In this document: one piece after another, positions 1-8,134 of the stretch
Layout: every line of letters starts with the position of its first letter
How positions within the stretch are numbered: the stretch's first letter is position 1
DNA from: Ghiorsea sp.
Lineage (GTDB): Bacteria; Pseudomonadota; Zetaproteobacteria; Mariprofundales; Mariprofundaceae
Direction: 5' to 3'
DNA length: 23,563 nucleotides
Assembly (NCBI GenBank): GCA_030950765.1
Contig: JAUZQX010000128.1
Location: 1 to 23,563, forward strand
Notes under the pieces: generated by a model
Database searches by the model: none
Seen by the model: only the letters and a program-made list of their open reading frames with translations
What the model was told of the DNA's origin: nothing
Position numbers and translations under genes: made by a program

Positions 1-171
1 GTTAAACAAAGGTTAGAGAATCATACAAATAGCTTCTTTCAATCTTAAGAAAAATACATCCCGCGTGTATGTCTTTGTAGCCTAACACTTACAAATACAC
101 ACCCCTCGTTCTGTTGTTTAATGCACTGGGCGCATAAAGACGTTAGCATGCGCCACCACAGTGAGGCAGTT

Positions 172-1428
172 ATGAAGTTTGAGCAATACCACATTTCCGA
201 AGACATCAAAAACAACTTGAGTAAATTGGGGTTTAAACGTCCGACGGATATTCAATTTAAAGCTATTCCTTCCATTATGGCGGGTGAAGATGTGCTCGCC
301 ATTGCCCAAACAGGTACAGGCAAAACTGCTGCATTTGCCATTCCTGTGATTGACAAGATTCACAAGTTTAAGAGCAGTAAACGTTCATACGGCATCAAAT
401 GTATCGTGCTTGCACCGACACGTGAGCTGGCGCAACAAATTGGTGAAGTATTTACCAAACTTTCAAGGCATACCCGCGTCAAAACCTTTGCTTTGTATGG
501 CGGCGTAGAACAAGAACAACAAATTGCCAAGCTGCAAGATGGTATTGATGTGTTGATTGCCACCCCTGGGCGTATGTTTGATTTGATTAACCAAGATGTG
601 ATTAAACTTGAAGGTGTGAGCACATTGATTCTTGATGAAGCTGACCACATGTTGGATTTGGGATTTATTGAAGACATTAAATACATCAAAAAAATGGTCT
701 ACCACAAACATCAAACACTGTTTTTCTCAGCCACCATCAATGATGAAATTAAAAAGCTGGCATATTCGCAGGTAAAGAGTGTAGCCATTCGCATTCAAGT
801 TTCACCCAAGGATAAGGTGTCGAAAAACATCACCCACTTTGTCATGTTTGTCGATATGGATGATAAACGTTTCTTTTTGGAGCGGTTTATCAACGAAAAT
901 CCTGAGAGTCGTATGATTGTATTTGTACGCACCCGTGTTCGCGCTGAACGCGTTGCTAAAGCCATGGCTAGGGTTGGCATTGAAACGGTGACCATTCATG
1001 GTGACAAAGACCAAGAGCAACGCTCACAAGTGATGCGTTCTTTTAAACAAGGCAATGGGAATATCTTGATTGCTACCGATGTCAGTGCGCGCGGCATTGA
1101 TATTGCTGATATTGATTACGTAATTAATTATGACCTGCCCGAACGCGAAGAAAACTATGTGCATAGGGTTGGGCGCACGGGGCGCGGCATGAACAAAGGC
1201 ACAGCAATTTCTTTTTGTGCCCCCGAAGAAAAAGAGCTGCTTGAAAATATCCAAGCATTCTTGAGTAAACCCATTGAAGTTCTTAAAGTAAGCAAGGCTG
1301 AAGCAGAGCAAACGCGCACCATTCCTGGTGCTATCACGGACCTTAGAAGCATTATCAATGATGATGTATTACCTAAGAAAAAGCGCAAAACCAAGAAGAA
1401 AGTCAAAAAGCCGAAAAAGAAAAAATAA
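172..1428 (+). CDS. DEAD-box ATP-dependent RNA helicase (RhlE-like)
   Basis: ATP-dependent RNA helicase that remodels structured RNA or RNP in the cytoplasm (ribosome assembly, cold adaptation or RNA decay; the exact role cannot be told from sequence). Seen in order, numbered from the chosen start: Q-motif region FKRPTDIQ, motif I AQTGTGKT (about 45-52), Ia PTRELAQQ, TPGR, motif II DEAD (about 155-158), motif III SAT (186-188), motif V ATDVSARGID and motif VI HRVGRTGRG. The tail is almost purely lysine-rich (KKKRKTKKK and similar) and probably binds RNA. I chose ATG 172 because GTGAGG lies just upstream and the protein then starts MKFEQYHIS, as this family does. A longer reading from ATG 121 has no ribosome binding site. 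Length of about 418 residues fits RhlE/SrmB-type helicases. The family is certain, the subfamily is not. Confidence 0.93.
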   Translation: MKFEQYHISEDIKNNLSKLGFKRPTDIQFKAIPSIMAGEDVLAIAQTGTGKTAAFAIPVIDKIHKFKSSKRSYGIKCIVLAPTRELAQQIGEVFTKLSRHTRVKTFALYGGVEQEQQIAKLQDGIDVLIATPGRMFDLINQDVIKLEGVSTLILDEADHMLDLGFIEDIKYIKKMVYHKHQTLFFSATINDEIKKLAYSQVKSVAIRIQVSPKDKVSKNITHFVMFVDMDDKRFFLERFINENPESRMIVFVRTRVRAERVAKAMARVGIETVTIHGDKDQEQRSQVMRSFKQGNGNILIATDVSARGIDIADIDYVINYDLPEREENYVHRVGRTGRGMNKGTAISFCAPEEKELLENIQAFLSKPIEVLKVSKAEAEQTRTIPGAITDLRSIINDDVLPKKKRKTKKKVKKPKKKK

Positions 1429-1527
1429 AGCTAAAGTTCGTCTACTGATTGCCGATAGTTTGTTCTGAATGGATGAATGTATAAAAACATTATCTATAAA
1501 TACGGTTCAAACGAGGTTGATACTGCC

Positions 1528-1788
1528 ATGATGATTCGCCCCACTGATGGTTTGGTTTCAAGGCTACTGCAACAGCAGTCACGCACACCAAACGTGCCTG
1601 TGCAAACAAACGAATCACGCAAGACTGCAGATCATGTCAATATCTCAACACAAGCCCGTGAACATAGCAATGAAGCGCAGCCCCAAAAACAAAATAACGC
1701 CAATACCTATGGGCAAAAACAAGAAAAACTGGAATCCCAATTGATTGGTTTATATACCAAACATGAACAATATGGGTCGAAAGAGTGA
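1528..1788 (+). CDS. Small hypothetical protein, first gene of the c-di-GMP operon
   Basis: Not recognised. An 86-residue, Gln/Asn/Lys-rich hydrophilic protein with no membrane segment or signal peptide and no known domain. The stretch DHVNISTQAREHS resembles the short DxVxLSxxAR pattern seen in flagellum-associated small proteins such as FlgM, but the rest does not match, so this is only a hint. A GAGGT at 1513-1517 supports ATG 1528. An in-frame ATG at 1477 (103 residues) has only a weak GGA before it. The stop codon overlaps the GTG start of the next gene (GTGA), which implies translational coupling and a linked role. Coding status rests mainly on this overlap. Confidence 0.6.
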   Translation: MMIRPTDGLVSRLLQQQSRTPNVPVQTNESRKTADHVNISTQAREHSNEAQPQKQNNANTYGQKQEKLESQLIGLYTKHEQYGSKE

Positions 1789-2279
1789 CTACCCCTAAGC
1801 TGCTTATTGCAGAAGATGATGAAGCTTTAGGCGCATTGCTTGAAGAATACCTTGCCTCTTCAGGTTACCAAGTCACCTTGGTTCAACGCGGTGATGATGC
1901 AATTGCTGCTATCAAGTCACAACATTTTGACATTGTACTTACTGATATTGTCATGCCTGGCGCAGATGGTCTGCATGTATTGGCAGAAAGCAAAGGAAAC
2001 GCAAGTAAAACCCTTGTTGTTTTGATGACGGCATATTCTGGCATCGAAGATGCTATACATGCAGTAGAACAAGGAGCCTATGATTTTGTTAGTAAACCTT
2101 TCCAACTGCCTGAAATACGCGTACGCCTTGATAATGCAACACGCTACCAATCCCTTCTCCGCAAGTGGACAGCTTTGGAGCACCAAGAAAACAATGAAGC
2201 TTTCGTACCCTACATTTCTCCAGAATCATCTATGTATGCCCCTGCTGCAATCAAAGCTTATGGTGTTCGCAAAGGTTAA
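1785..2279 (+). CDS. Single-domain response regulator (CheY-like receiver)
   Basis: Phosphoacceptor protein of a two-component or phosphorelay pathway, cytoplasmic. One receiver domain fills residues 4-120: acidic pocket E10-D11-D12, phosphoacceptor D54 (LTDIVMPG), switch residue T82 (LMTAYSG) and conserved K104 (SKPF). The last 45 residues are a short extension with no DNA-binding or enzymatic domain, so it signals by protein contact or passes phosphate on. GTG start at 1785 overlaps the upstream stop. The next gene, another receiver protein with an HD-GYP output, begins 3 nt after its stop, so the two receivers probably act in one pathway. The cognate kinase is not beside it. The only kinase in the window, at 20055-22805, is a possible but unproven partner. 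Confidence 0.9.
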   Translation: MTTPKLLIAEDDEALGALLEEYLASSGYQVTLVQRGDDAIAAIKSQHFDIVLTDIVMPGADGLHVLAESKGNASKTLVVLMTAYSGIEDAIHAVEQGAYDFVSKPFQLPEIRVRLDNATRYQSLLRKWTALEHQENNEAFVPYISPESSMYAPAAIKAYGVRKG

Positions 2280-2282
2280 GCC

Positions 2283-3878
2283 ATGTTAAGAGTTCTTGTT
2301 ATTGAAGACCAGCCTGCTGTTCGCGAAATCATTTCCGAAGTCATTCAGGGTATTCATATTAAAATGGATATTGGACAGTCCAGTAGTCTCAAGGAAGCAG
2401 CGCTTGCATTAAACAATCAACAGTGGGATATGATTGTGACCGACTTAAGCTTGGGTGACGGTAGTTCTTTGGATTTAATTTCAACACTCAAACAACAACA
2501 AGTATCATTGCCACCTATTGTGCTTATCAGCGGTTTTCTCTCTGAAAAACATATACAACAGGCAAAAAAATTAAGTATCGAACATATTCTTGCCAAACCC
2601 TTTGACCCCGATGTGCTCTTGGGCTGTGTTCAAGATGTGTTACAACTCAAAGATATTATCAAAGTTTCACCTACATCTAGCAACCATGAACATCAGAGTA
2701 AACTTTTGCCTGAAATGTTCGAAATGGACAGAAAACTAGGGCTTTTATTTCGCATGTTTGATGAAATGCCTAAAAGCCCTGATGTGTCCTCGGTATGTGA
2801 TAGTGCGCTGAAAATAGCCATTGATATGGTGCATGCACAAGGTGGCTACCTTGCATTGTATGAGCGTAATAAAGAAACATTAGTACAAGTCGCATTTCAA
2901 GGTAATGCTCCCCAACTTGTCGAAAAAACATGTCATTTACAAAACACACCCTTTGCACCTTTAATTCATGCTAACCAAGAATTTATTGAAGTTCTTCCGC
3001 AACAACAGGTCACCTCATGTTGGCCAGGCATTGATACCACAGCTTACATGGCAATCCCTGTTTACCTTCAGGGTATTCCTATGGGTGTTTTGTGTTTAAC
3101 CAATCGTTTAAATACATCACCATTAACCGATGAGTCACGCTATATGTTAAGCTTACTTATTAAAAAACTGGATACGCTGTTAGATAATCGTGCCGTACAC
3201 GCAGCGTTAGCCGATAGCATGAATGAAACACTAATTGCACTTGTGCGCTCTTTGGAAGCACGCGACCGCTATACCAAAGACCATTCATCACGTGTAAGTC
3301 TACTCTCCGTACAATTTGCACGCACCCTAGGTTTGGATGATGAAAACATTCAACTGATTAAAACAGGTGGTTTGTTGCATGATATTGGTAAAGTCGGTGT
3401 AGCAGACTCTGTGCTGCTCAAACCAGGTCGATACACCGACCAAGAGTATAATATCATGAAGGCTCACCCCGCCATTGGCGATTCTATTCTTAAAAATATG
3501 GATACCTTGGTTCGTGAACGGTTAATCGTACGTCACCATCATGAACGCTGGGACGGCAAAGGTTATCCTGATAAAATTGGAGGCACAGAAATACCTTTTG
3601 AAGCGCGTATTGTATGTGTTGCCGATGCTATTGATGCTATGACCACCCACAGGGTCTATCGCCAAGCCAAACCCTTATCTTTTTGCGCTGAGCAACTAGA
3701 GTTTGCATCAGGAACCCAATTTGACCCGCAAGTTGTTGCCGTAGCTCTTGAAGCCATCCGCCAAGGCAATATTTTCACGCAAGCCAAATCAGACAATTGT
3801 GATGAAGGTGTGATGCCTATCCAGGCCTCTATCGATCAAAATGCGTCCATTAAACAACAGGAGTTGCCTTATGCCTGA
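2283..3878 (+). CDS. Response regulator with REC-GAF-HD-GYP: c-di-GMP phosphodiesterase
   Basis: Predicted cytoplasmic enzyme that hydrolyses cyclic di-GMP under control of phosphorylation. Domains in order: receiver (residues 2-120; D9, phosphoacceptor D54, K105 in AKPF), GAF-type sensor (about 160-300) and HD-GYP (about 310-490). The catalytic signature looks intact: H333 of the early HxxR stretch (KDHSSR), H365-D366 in LLHDIGK, HHE (418-420) and DGKGYP (423-428) with the GYP triplet present. HD-GYP proteins with these residues normally degrade c-di-GMP to pGpG and/or GMP. An AAAGG ribosome site overlaps the upstream stop region and precedes ATG 2283. The PilZ gene begins inside its 3' end (8-nt overlap), so the enzyme and a c-di-GMP receptor are co-translated. 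The GAF ligand is unknown. Confidence 0.93.
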   Translation: MLRVLVIEDQPAVREIISEVIQGIHIKMDIGQSSSLKEAALALNNQQWDMIVTDLSLGDGSSLDLISTLKQQQVSLPPIVLISGFLSEKHIQQAKKLSIEHILAKPFDPDVLLGCVQDVLQLKDIIKVSPTSSNHEHQSKLLPEMFEMDRKLGLLFRMFDEMPKSPDVSSVCDSALKIAIDMVHAQGGYLALYERNKETLVQVAFQGNAPQLVEKTCHLQNTPFAPLIHANQEFIEVLPQQQVTSCWPGIDTTAYMAIPVYLQGIPMGVLCLTNRLNTSPLTDESRYMLSLLIKKLDTLLDNRAVHAALADSMNETLIALVRSLEARDRYTKDHSSRVSLLSVQFARTLGLDDENIQLIKTGGLLHDIGKVGVADSVLLKPGRYTDQEYNIMKAHPAIGDSILKNMDTLVRERLIVRHHHERWDGKGYPDKIGGTEIPFEARIVCVADAIDAMTTHRVYRQAKPLSFCAEQLEFASGTQFDPQVVAVALEAIRQGNIFTQAKSDNCDEGVMPIQASIDQNASIKQQELPYA

Positions 3879-4461
3879 TCAAAACCGTAGACAAGATTTT
3901 CGTGTTGATGACATTTTACCCATGCAAGACACCTTACTCACCAAAGATGAGTATGAGGCTCAAAGTGAACAAATTGGTATTCGTTCTCGACAAAACAGCA
4001 TGTTACAAGAAATGGTTGGTCGCGATATTTTTTCATCAGGGATGAAAGAAAGCCTCAACCATGATATGGCAACCGCTATAGAAACCTTAGATGCCAAACT
4101 TAACTACTTGATTGGTGTCAATATGCTCAACGATGCCAACCGCAGTGAGCTTAAAGAGCGTTCTGTAAACCTAAGTGTTACAGGCACAAGTTTTTTCACC
4201 AAAAAATCTTACAAAAAGGGGGATTTCATCAAAACAACCATCATGCTCCCTTCATTTCCGCCGACTATTCTTGAGCTTGTTGGCGTAGTGACTTGGGTCA
4301 AACAGCAGGAAGGTAAAGCACTACATATTGGCGTACGCTTCAACTACCGCTGTGATGAAGAGGAAAACAGTATCGCCAAATATGTCTTCCGCCGCCATCG
4401 TGAAAGCATTCGTTTGCGTGCCAAACAAGAGCAGCAGCGTAGTGATGCACAAACATCATAA
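3871..4461 (+). CDS. PilZ-domain c-di-GMP receptor
   Basis: Predicted c-di-GMP-binding effector. The two ligand motifs of PilZ domains are present: an RxxxR (R7-R11 in NRRQDFR) at the N terminus and NxSxxG (N100-G105, NLSVTG). The two motifs lie about 90 residues apart, with a mostly helical, charged segment between them. In a compact PilZ domain they are much closer, so this is a PilZ with an inserted or preceding domain. Residues 105-165 continue the beta-barrel (GDFIKTTIML, VGVVTWV, HIGVRF). The start at 3871 is set by CAGGAG 7 nt upstream and by the MPDQNRRQ beginning. A longer reading from 3841 would put ten extra residues inside the HD-GYP gene. Its target (motility, pilus, polysaccharide or transcription) is unknown. 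Its stop codon directly touches the stop codon of glmM. Confidence 0.85.
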   Translation: MPDQNRRQDFRVDDILPMQDTLLTKDEYEAQSEQIGIRSRQNSMLQEMVGRDIFSSGMKESLNHDMATAIETLDAKLNYLIGVNMLNDANRSELKERSVNLSVTGTSFFTKKSYKKGDFIKTTIMLPSFPPTILELVGVVTWVKQQEGKALHIGVRFNYRCDEEENSIAKYVFRRHRESIRLRAKQEQQRSDAQTS

Positions 4462-5814
4462 TCACATCAGGGCTTTAATGGTTAGCGTAAGCTCCTGAAC
4501 CAGTTTATCACCAACTTCTAACATCAGTGTTTCGCTTTCAGCTTCAAGCATGACCCGAAGTTTAGGTTCAGTGCCCGATGCCCGTACGTTAATACGCCCT
4601 GTGTTGCCTAATCTTTGCTCTGCATTTTTTATCAACGTTTGCACCGATACATGACTTAACACGTCCACTTTCTTTTCCATCACGATATTCCATAATTTTT
4701 GTGGATAAAGTGTCAAATCTGTTGCCAAATGAGATAAAGGCTGTTTACTTTCCTGCATGGCGCATAGCAGTTGCAAGGCGGTCATCAGACCATCACCTGT
4801 TGTATTATTATCCAATAAAATCATGTGACCCGATTGTTCACCACCAAGGTTACAGCCCTTATCACGCATCATTTCCAACACATATCTATCGCCAACATTC
4901 GCCCGTAACATCTGCAAGCCACGTTGCTCTAAGAACTTACCTAAACCCATATTACTCATTAAGGTGGTAACCACCGCTTCACCTTTAAGCTTACCTTGCT
5001 GCAACAAATGCTCTGCCAAAATCGCAATTACTTTATCGCCATCAACAATCTCACCTTGAGCATCGCAAGCAATCAATCTATCCGCATCACCATCAAGTGC
5101 AAAACCTACATCTGCCTTCAATTCACGTACTTTATCACACATAGCCTGCGGATAAGTTGAGCCACACTGGTGATTGATATTGTAACCATTGGGTTGGTCA
5201 AACATGGAGACAACTTCACAACCCATCTCTTTCAACATCTGTGGTGCTACATCATAAGCTGCGCCATTCGCACTATCGATTACAACTTTTAAACCTTCAA
5301 AACGCAAATCGCGCGGTAGAGAGGCTTTTAGAAACTCAATATACCGACCGCGCGCATCATCCACACGCTCAGCTTTGCCAATCTCTAAAGCAGGTGGAAG
5401 CGGCGGCAAGTCATCCAACACAGCTTCAATTTCTAGTTCAACACTATCGGGAAGTTTAAAACCATCGGCACCAAAAAACTTAATCCCATTATCTCCCGCA
5501 GGATTATGCGAAGCAGATAACACGACACCTGCATCTGCCCGTAAACTTCGTGTCAAATAAGCAACTGCAGGTGTTGGCACAGGACCAACCAGTAATACAT
5601 TCATGCCTTGCGCCGTCAGCCCTGCACACAACGCAGACTCAATCATATAACCCGAAAGTCGGGTATCTTTACCAATCAAGATATGCGGTTTGTGTTTCAA
5701 ATGTTTGGTCAAAACGTGACCCGCAGCCCTGCCTAAACGCAAAGCAAACTCCGCTGTCATGGGTTCAGTATTCACTGCTCCACGTACACCATCCGTACCA
5801 AAATAACGACGCAT
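4462..5814 (-). CDS. glmM: Phosphoglucosamine mutase GlmM
   Basis: Converts glucosamine-6-phosphate to glucosamine-1-phosphate in the UDP-GlcNAc pathway for peptidoglycan and LPS; cytoplasmic. The 450-residue length is standard. Visible: N-terminal RYFGTDGVRG, catalytic phosphoserine loop SASHNP with S102 as in E. coli, metal loop DGDADR, sugar loop GEQSGH and C-terminal phosphate loop RASGTEPK. Start ATG 5814 has GAGGG 8 nt upstream. An upstream in-frame start at 5859 would lie inside cdaR and is rejected. It begins 1 nt after the cdaR stop. In Firmicutes GlmM is encoded with cdaA-cdaR and can bind and inhibit CdaA, so the neighbourhood suggests a link between cell-wall precursor flux and c-di-AMP here as well (inference). 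Confidence 0.97.
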   Translation of the reverse strand: MRRYFGTDGVRGAVNTEPMTAEFALRLGRAAGHVLTKHLKHKPHILIGKDTRLSGYMIESALCAGLTAQGMNVLLVGPVPTPAVAYLTRSLRADAGVVLSASHNPAGDNGIKFFGADGFKLPDSVELEIEAVLDDLPPLPPALEIGKAERVDDARGRYIEFLKASLPRDLRFEGLKVVIDSANGAAYDVAPQMLKEMGCEVVSMFDQPNGYNINHQCGSTYPQAMCDKVRELKADVGFALDGDADRLIACDAQGEIVDGDKVIAILAEHLLQQGKLKGEAVVTTLMSNMGLGKFLEQRGLQMLRANVGDRYVLEMMRDKGCNLGGEQSGHMILLDNNTTGDGLMTALQLLCAMQESKQPLSHLATDLTLYPQKLWNIVMEKKVDVLSHVSVQTLIKNAEQRLGNTGRINVRASGTEPKLRVMLEAESETLMLEVGDKLVQELTLTIKALM

Positions 5815-5815
5815 A

Positions 5816-6517
5816 TTATTTACCCTCAAGTTTCTTTTCAGTTTTCGTATCAGGCACAACTGTATTGATGCTTGAATCCTTGCGGTTCAATTCACCTCGA
5901 ATACGAATACTTAAATCTTTTTCCAATAAATGAATACCTTGCCCGCTTAATGGAACAAGCTCTGCTTGCACATCAAACAAACCTTCTTGTAACGACAAAC
6001 GTACAGCAACGGTATCTACTTTGTTTAATGTACTTAACCACACTTCTGGCCCTGATAGTTTGACTATCGATGGCGTAACCACCACATGGTGCACCTCCCA
6101 ACCTTGTGGCAAATCAAAGGCAGGAACTACATCTAAAATACGTGTTACAATATGATCGACTTGTAACTGCACACTATCAGGTTGAATTTTCTCAATTTTA
6201 AGACCAACAGGTAAATCAATCGTTTCCACATCCAATGCCTGCTCAATGACACCAGGCATACTCAATGATGATGCATCCACAGATACAAATAAACTTTTTG
6301 CATCCAAAGCGTTAAGTTGTGCTTGTAAACCGGAAATAGTCACGCTTACTTGGTCGGGCAAATCATTCACAATCACCATATCTGCGGGAACATTTCTCAC
6401 TTGTAATGCCACATCCATGCGCACTGACCCCATACCTTGCCCATGCACCTGTACCCAAAGGATCACAGCAATCACCAAAGACCAAAAAGGCAGCCCCAAT
6501 ACACGCATCAGTTTCAT
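5816..6517 (-). CDS. cdaR: YbbR-domain membrane protein, CdaA regulator CdaR
   Basis: Membrane-anchored regulator of the c-di-AMP synthase, by family and position. Residues 8-24 form one transmembrane helix (LPFWSLVIAVILWVQV). The rest is extracytoplasmic beta-rich sequence that divides into about two YbbR repeats (near residues 30-115 and 118-205), ending in a charged tail. At 233 residues it is shorter than Firmicute CdaR proteins, which typically have more YbbR repeats. The ATG start overlaps the cdaA stop by 4 nt (ATGA), so the two are translationally coupled. In Bacillus, Listeria and Lactococcus the equivalent protein binds CdaA and modulates its activity. The same role here is inferred. 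Confidence 0.85.
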   Translation of the reverse strand: MKLMRVLGLPFWSLVIAVILWVQVHGQGMGSVRMDVALQVRNVPADMVIVNDLPDQVSVTISGLQAQLNALDAKSLFVSVDASSLSMPGVIEQALDVETIDLPVGLKIEKIQPDSVQLQVDHIVTRILDVVPAFDLPQGWEVHHVVVTPSIVKLSGPEVWLSTLNKVDTVAVRLSLQEGLFDVQAELVPLSGQGIHLLEKDLSIRIRGELNRKDSSINTVVPDTKTEKKLEGK

Positions 6518-7302
6518 GGTTTACTTTTCCCGTTCGCTTTCATTGAAACAAGTTTCTTCTTCAATGCCAATTTTAATGCCTTGGCATCCAACGCTTCACC
6601 CAGCTCACCATTCTCAACCAAATGAACATCCCCCCGTTCTTCAGAAACAACCAATACTAGAGCATCATTTTCTTCGGTTAAACCAATCGCAGCTCGGTGT
6701 CGTGTACCCAAGTCACCAGCAACATTTTTTGATTTGGCTAAGGGTAACAGGACACGCGCAGACCTTATTTCAGGAAGGTTGCCTTCATTTAAGGCAATCA
6801 CGATTGCACCATCATGCAATGGCGTGGATGGTGAAAACAATGTTAACATCAACTCTGTATCTGCACGTGAATGCAATAAAACACCACTCTCATCCAAATG
6901 TTTCAATCCTGCTTCGCGTTCAAACACAATCAAAGCACCCCAACGTTTGCTGATGAGTCGGTTGGTTGCTTTCACCACTGCGGCAATCAGCTCGTCGCGT
7001 GGCGTGGCTGACACAGCCAGTGGGTTTACTGCCACACGCATCAAACCTTTGCGAATTTCAGCTTGGAAAAGAACCACCAAAATCACAATGAATACTGAAA
7101 AAACTTGATCAAATATCCATTCAACCGTCAGTAAGCCAAAGGTACGTGACACTTCATATAAAACAAACATCAACGCCAAACCAATAAGCATTTGCTCTGC
7201 ATGTGTGCCGCGAATTAAGCGCAATACAAAATATACAACAAGGGCAACAAGCCCTATGTCGATGAGGTCAAGCATGTTAACTTGCATATTGCCAATCAAC
7301 AT
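6514..7302 (-). CDS. cdaA: Diadenylate cyclase CdaA (c-di-AMP synthase)
   Basis: Makes cyclic di-AMP from two ATP at the inner face of the membrane. Three hydrophobic segments at the N terminus (about residues 12-30, 37-50 and 62-80) are followed by a DAC/DisA_N catalytic domain (about 95-225). Both catalytic signatures are intact: DGA at 164-166 (PLHDGAIVI) and RHR at 201-203 (GTRHRAAIG), with the downstream SEERG in place of the common SEETG. GAGGT with a 6-nt spacer supports ATG 7302, which overlaps the end of folP by 7 nt. Topology and length (262) match the CdaA class, not DisA or CdaS. No c-di-AMP phosphodiesterase or obvious receptor is in the window. CdaA followed by CdaR and GlmM is the classic Firmicute order. 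Confidence 0.94.
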   Translation of the reverse strand: MLIGNMQVNMLDLIDIGLVALVVYFVLRLIRGTHAEQMLIGLALMFVLYEVSRTFGLLTVEWIFDQVFSVFIVILVVLFQAEIRKGLMRVAVNPLAVSATPRDELIAAVVKATNRLISKRWGALIVFEREAGLKHLDESGVLLHSRADTELMLTLFSPSTPLHDGAIVIALNEGNLPEIRSARVLLPLAKSKNVAGDLGTRHRAAIGLTEENDALVLVVSEERGDVHLVENGELGEALDAKALKLALKKKLVSMKANGKSKP

Positions 7303-8132
7303 ACCGCACCTCGCTTATAATCAGCCAATTTTGATGCCACCAATAAGGGTTGGCGCTGAAGTTCACAATCATGAATGCGAATCATATCCGCGCCACAAAA
7401 TACACCCACTGCCGAGGCAACTGCTGTTTCCATTTCTCGGTTTTGAATATCTGAACCTGTAATCTTACCTAAAAAAGACTTGCGCGATGCCCCCAACAAA
7501 ATGGGCAAAGCAAATTTTTGTTTTATTTTATCAATATTGGCAATCAAGGTTAAATTATCTTCAAGGTTTTTACCAAAACCTATACCTGGGTCTAAAATGA
7601 TAGATTTTCTCTGAATTCCTGCCGCTAAACAGGCATCGATACGCCTTTCAAAAAAACGAATAACTTCAGCAAGCACGTCCTCATATTTCGGCGTTTCCTG
7701 CATCGTTTTCGGTGTGCCTTGCATATGCATCAAGCACACATCAACACCTGACGTTGCTACAACAGCTAAACTACCATCATCAGAGCTTAACGCGCTCACA
7801 TCATTAACCAAACTGGCACCAGCCTCTATAGCCTGCTGCATCACTTCAGCTTTCATGGTATCAATAGAAATCACCGCATCACTGGGCAAGGCTTGGATCA
7901 CAGGAATCACACGTGCCAACTCATCTTCAAGACTTACAGGCTCGGCATTGGGGCGTGTTGATTCGCCGCCCACATCAATAATGTCAGCACCTTGCCCAAG
8001 CATAGATTTAGCTTTAAACACTAGCTCAGATACATTCAACTTTGCACCATCAGAAAAAGAGTCTGGTGTACAATTGAGCACACCCATCAGCCAAGCGGGC
8101 TGCCCTTTTTTACGATGCCAACGCGCCGTCAA
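7296..8132 (-). CDS. folP: Dihydropteroate synthase FolP
   Basis: Condenses p-aminobenzoate with 6-hydroxymethyl-dihydropterin diphosphate to dihydropteroate in folate synthesis; cytoplasmic; target of sulfonamides. TIM-barrel signatures are all present: MGVLNCTPDSFSDG (16-29), DVGGESTRPN (53-62), LMHMQGTP, LDPGIGFGK (from 180) and GASRKSFLG (214-222). The start codon is TTG at 8132, 2 nt after the ftsH stop, preceded by AAGAGAG within the end of ftsH. No better start lies nearby. The C terminus overlaps cdaA by 7 nt. The ftsH-folP adjacency is the same as in E. coli. Length of 278 is normal. Confidence 0.97.
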   Translation of the reverse strand: MTARWHRKKGQPAWLMGVLNCTPDSFSDGAKLNVSELVFKAKSMLGQGADIIDVGGESTRPNAEPVSLEDELARVIPVIQALPSDAVISIDTMKAEVMQQAIEAGASLVNDVSALSSDDGSLAVVATSGVDVCLMHMQGTPKTMQETPKYEDVLAEVIRFFERRIDACLAAGIQRKSIILDPGIGFGKNLEDNLTLIANIDKIKQKFALPILLGASRKSFLGKITGSDIQNREMETAVASAVGVFCGADMIRIHDCELQRQPLLVASKLADYKRGAVC

Positions 8133-8134
8133 GC

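Noticed and set aside
54..70. Small hairpin ATACA-N7-TGTAT in the helicase leader, considered as a cold-shock or riboswitch element
   Set aside because: Only 5 bp of stem and no recognisable riboswitch core; no support beyond chance.
121..171. N-terminal extension of the helicase from ATG 121
   Set aside because: No ribosome site at 121, and the family N terminus plus GTGAGG favour ATG 172.
6246..6953. 235-codon open frame on the plus strand across cdaR and cdaA
   Set aside because: It spans the boundary of two well-supported overlapping minus-strand genes, has His/Pro/Ser-rich non-protein-like composition and no ribosome site.
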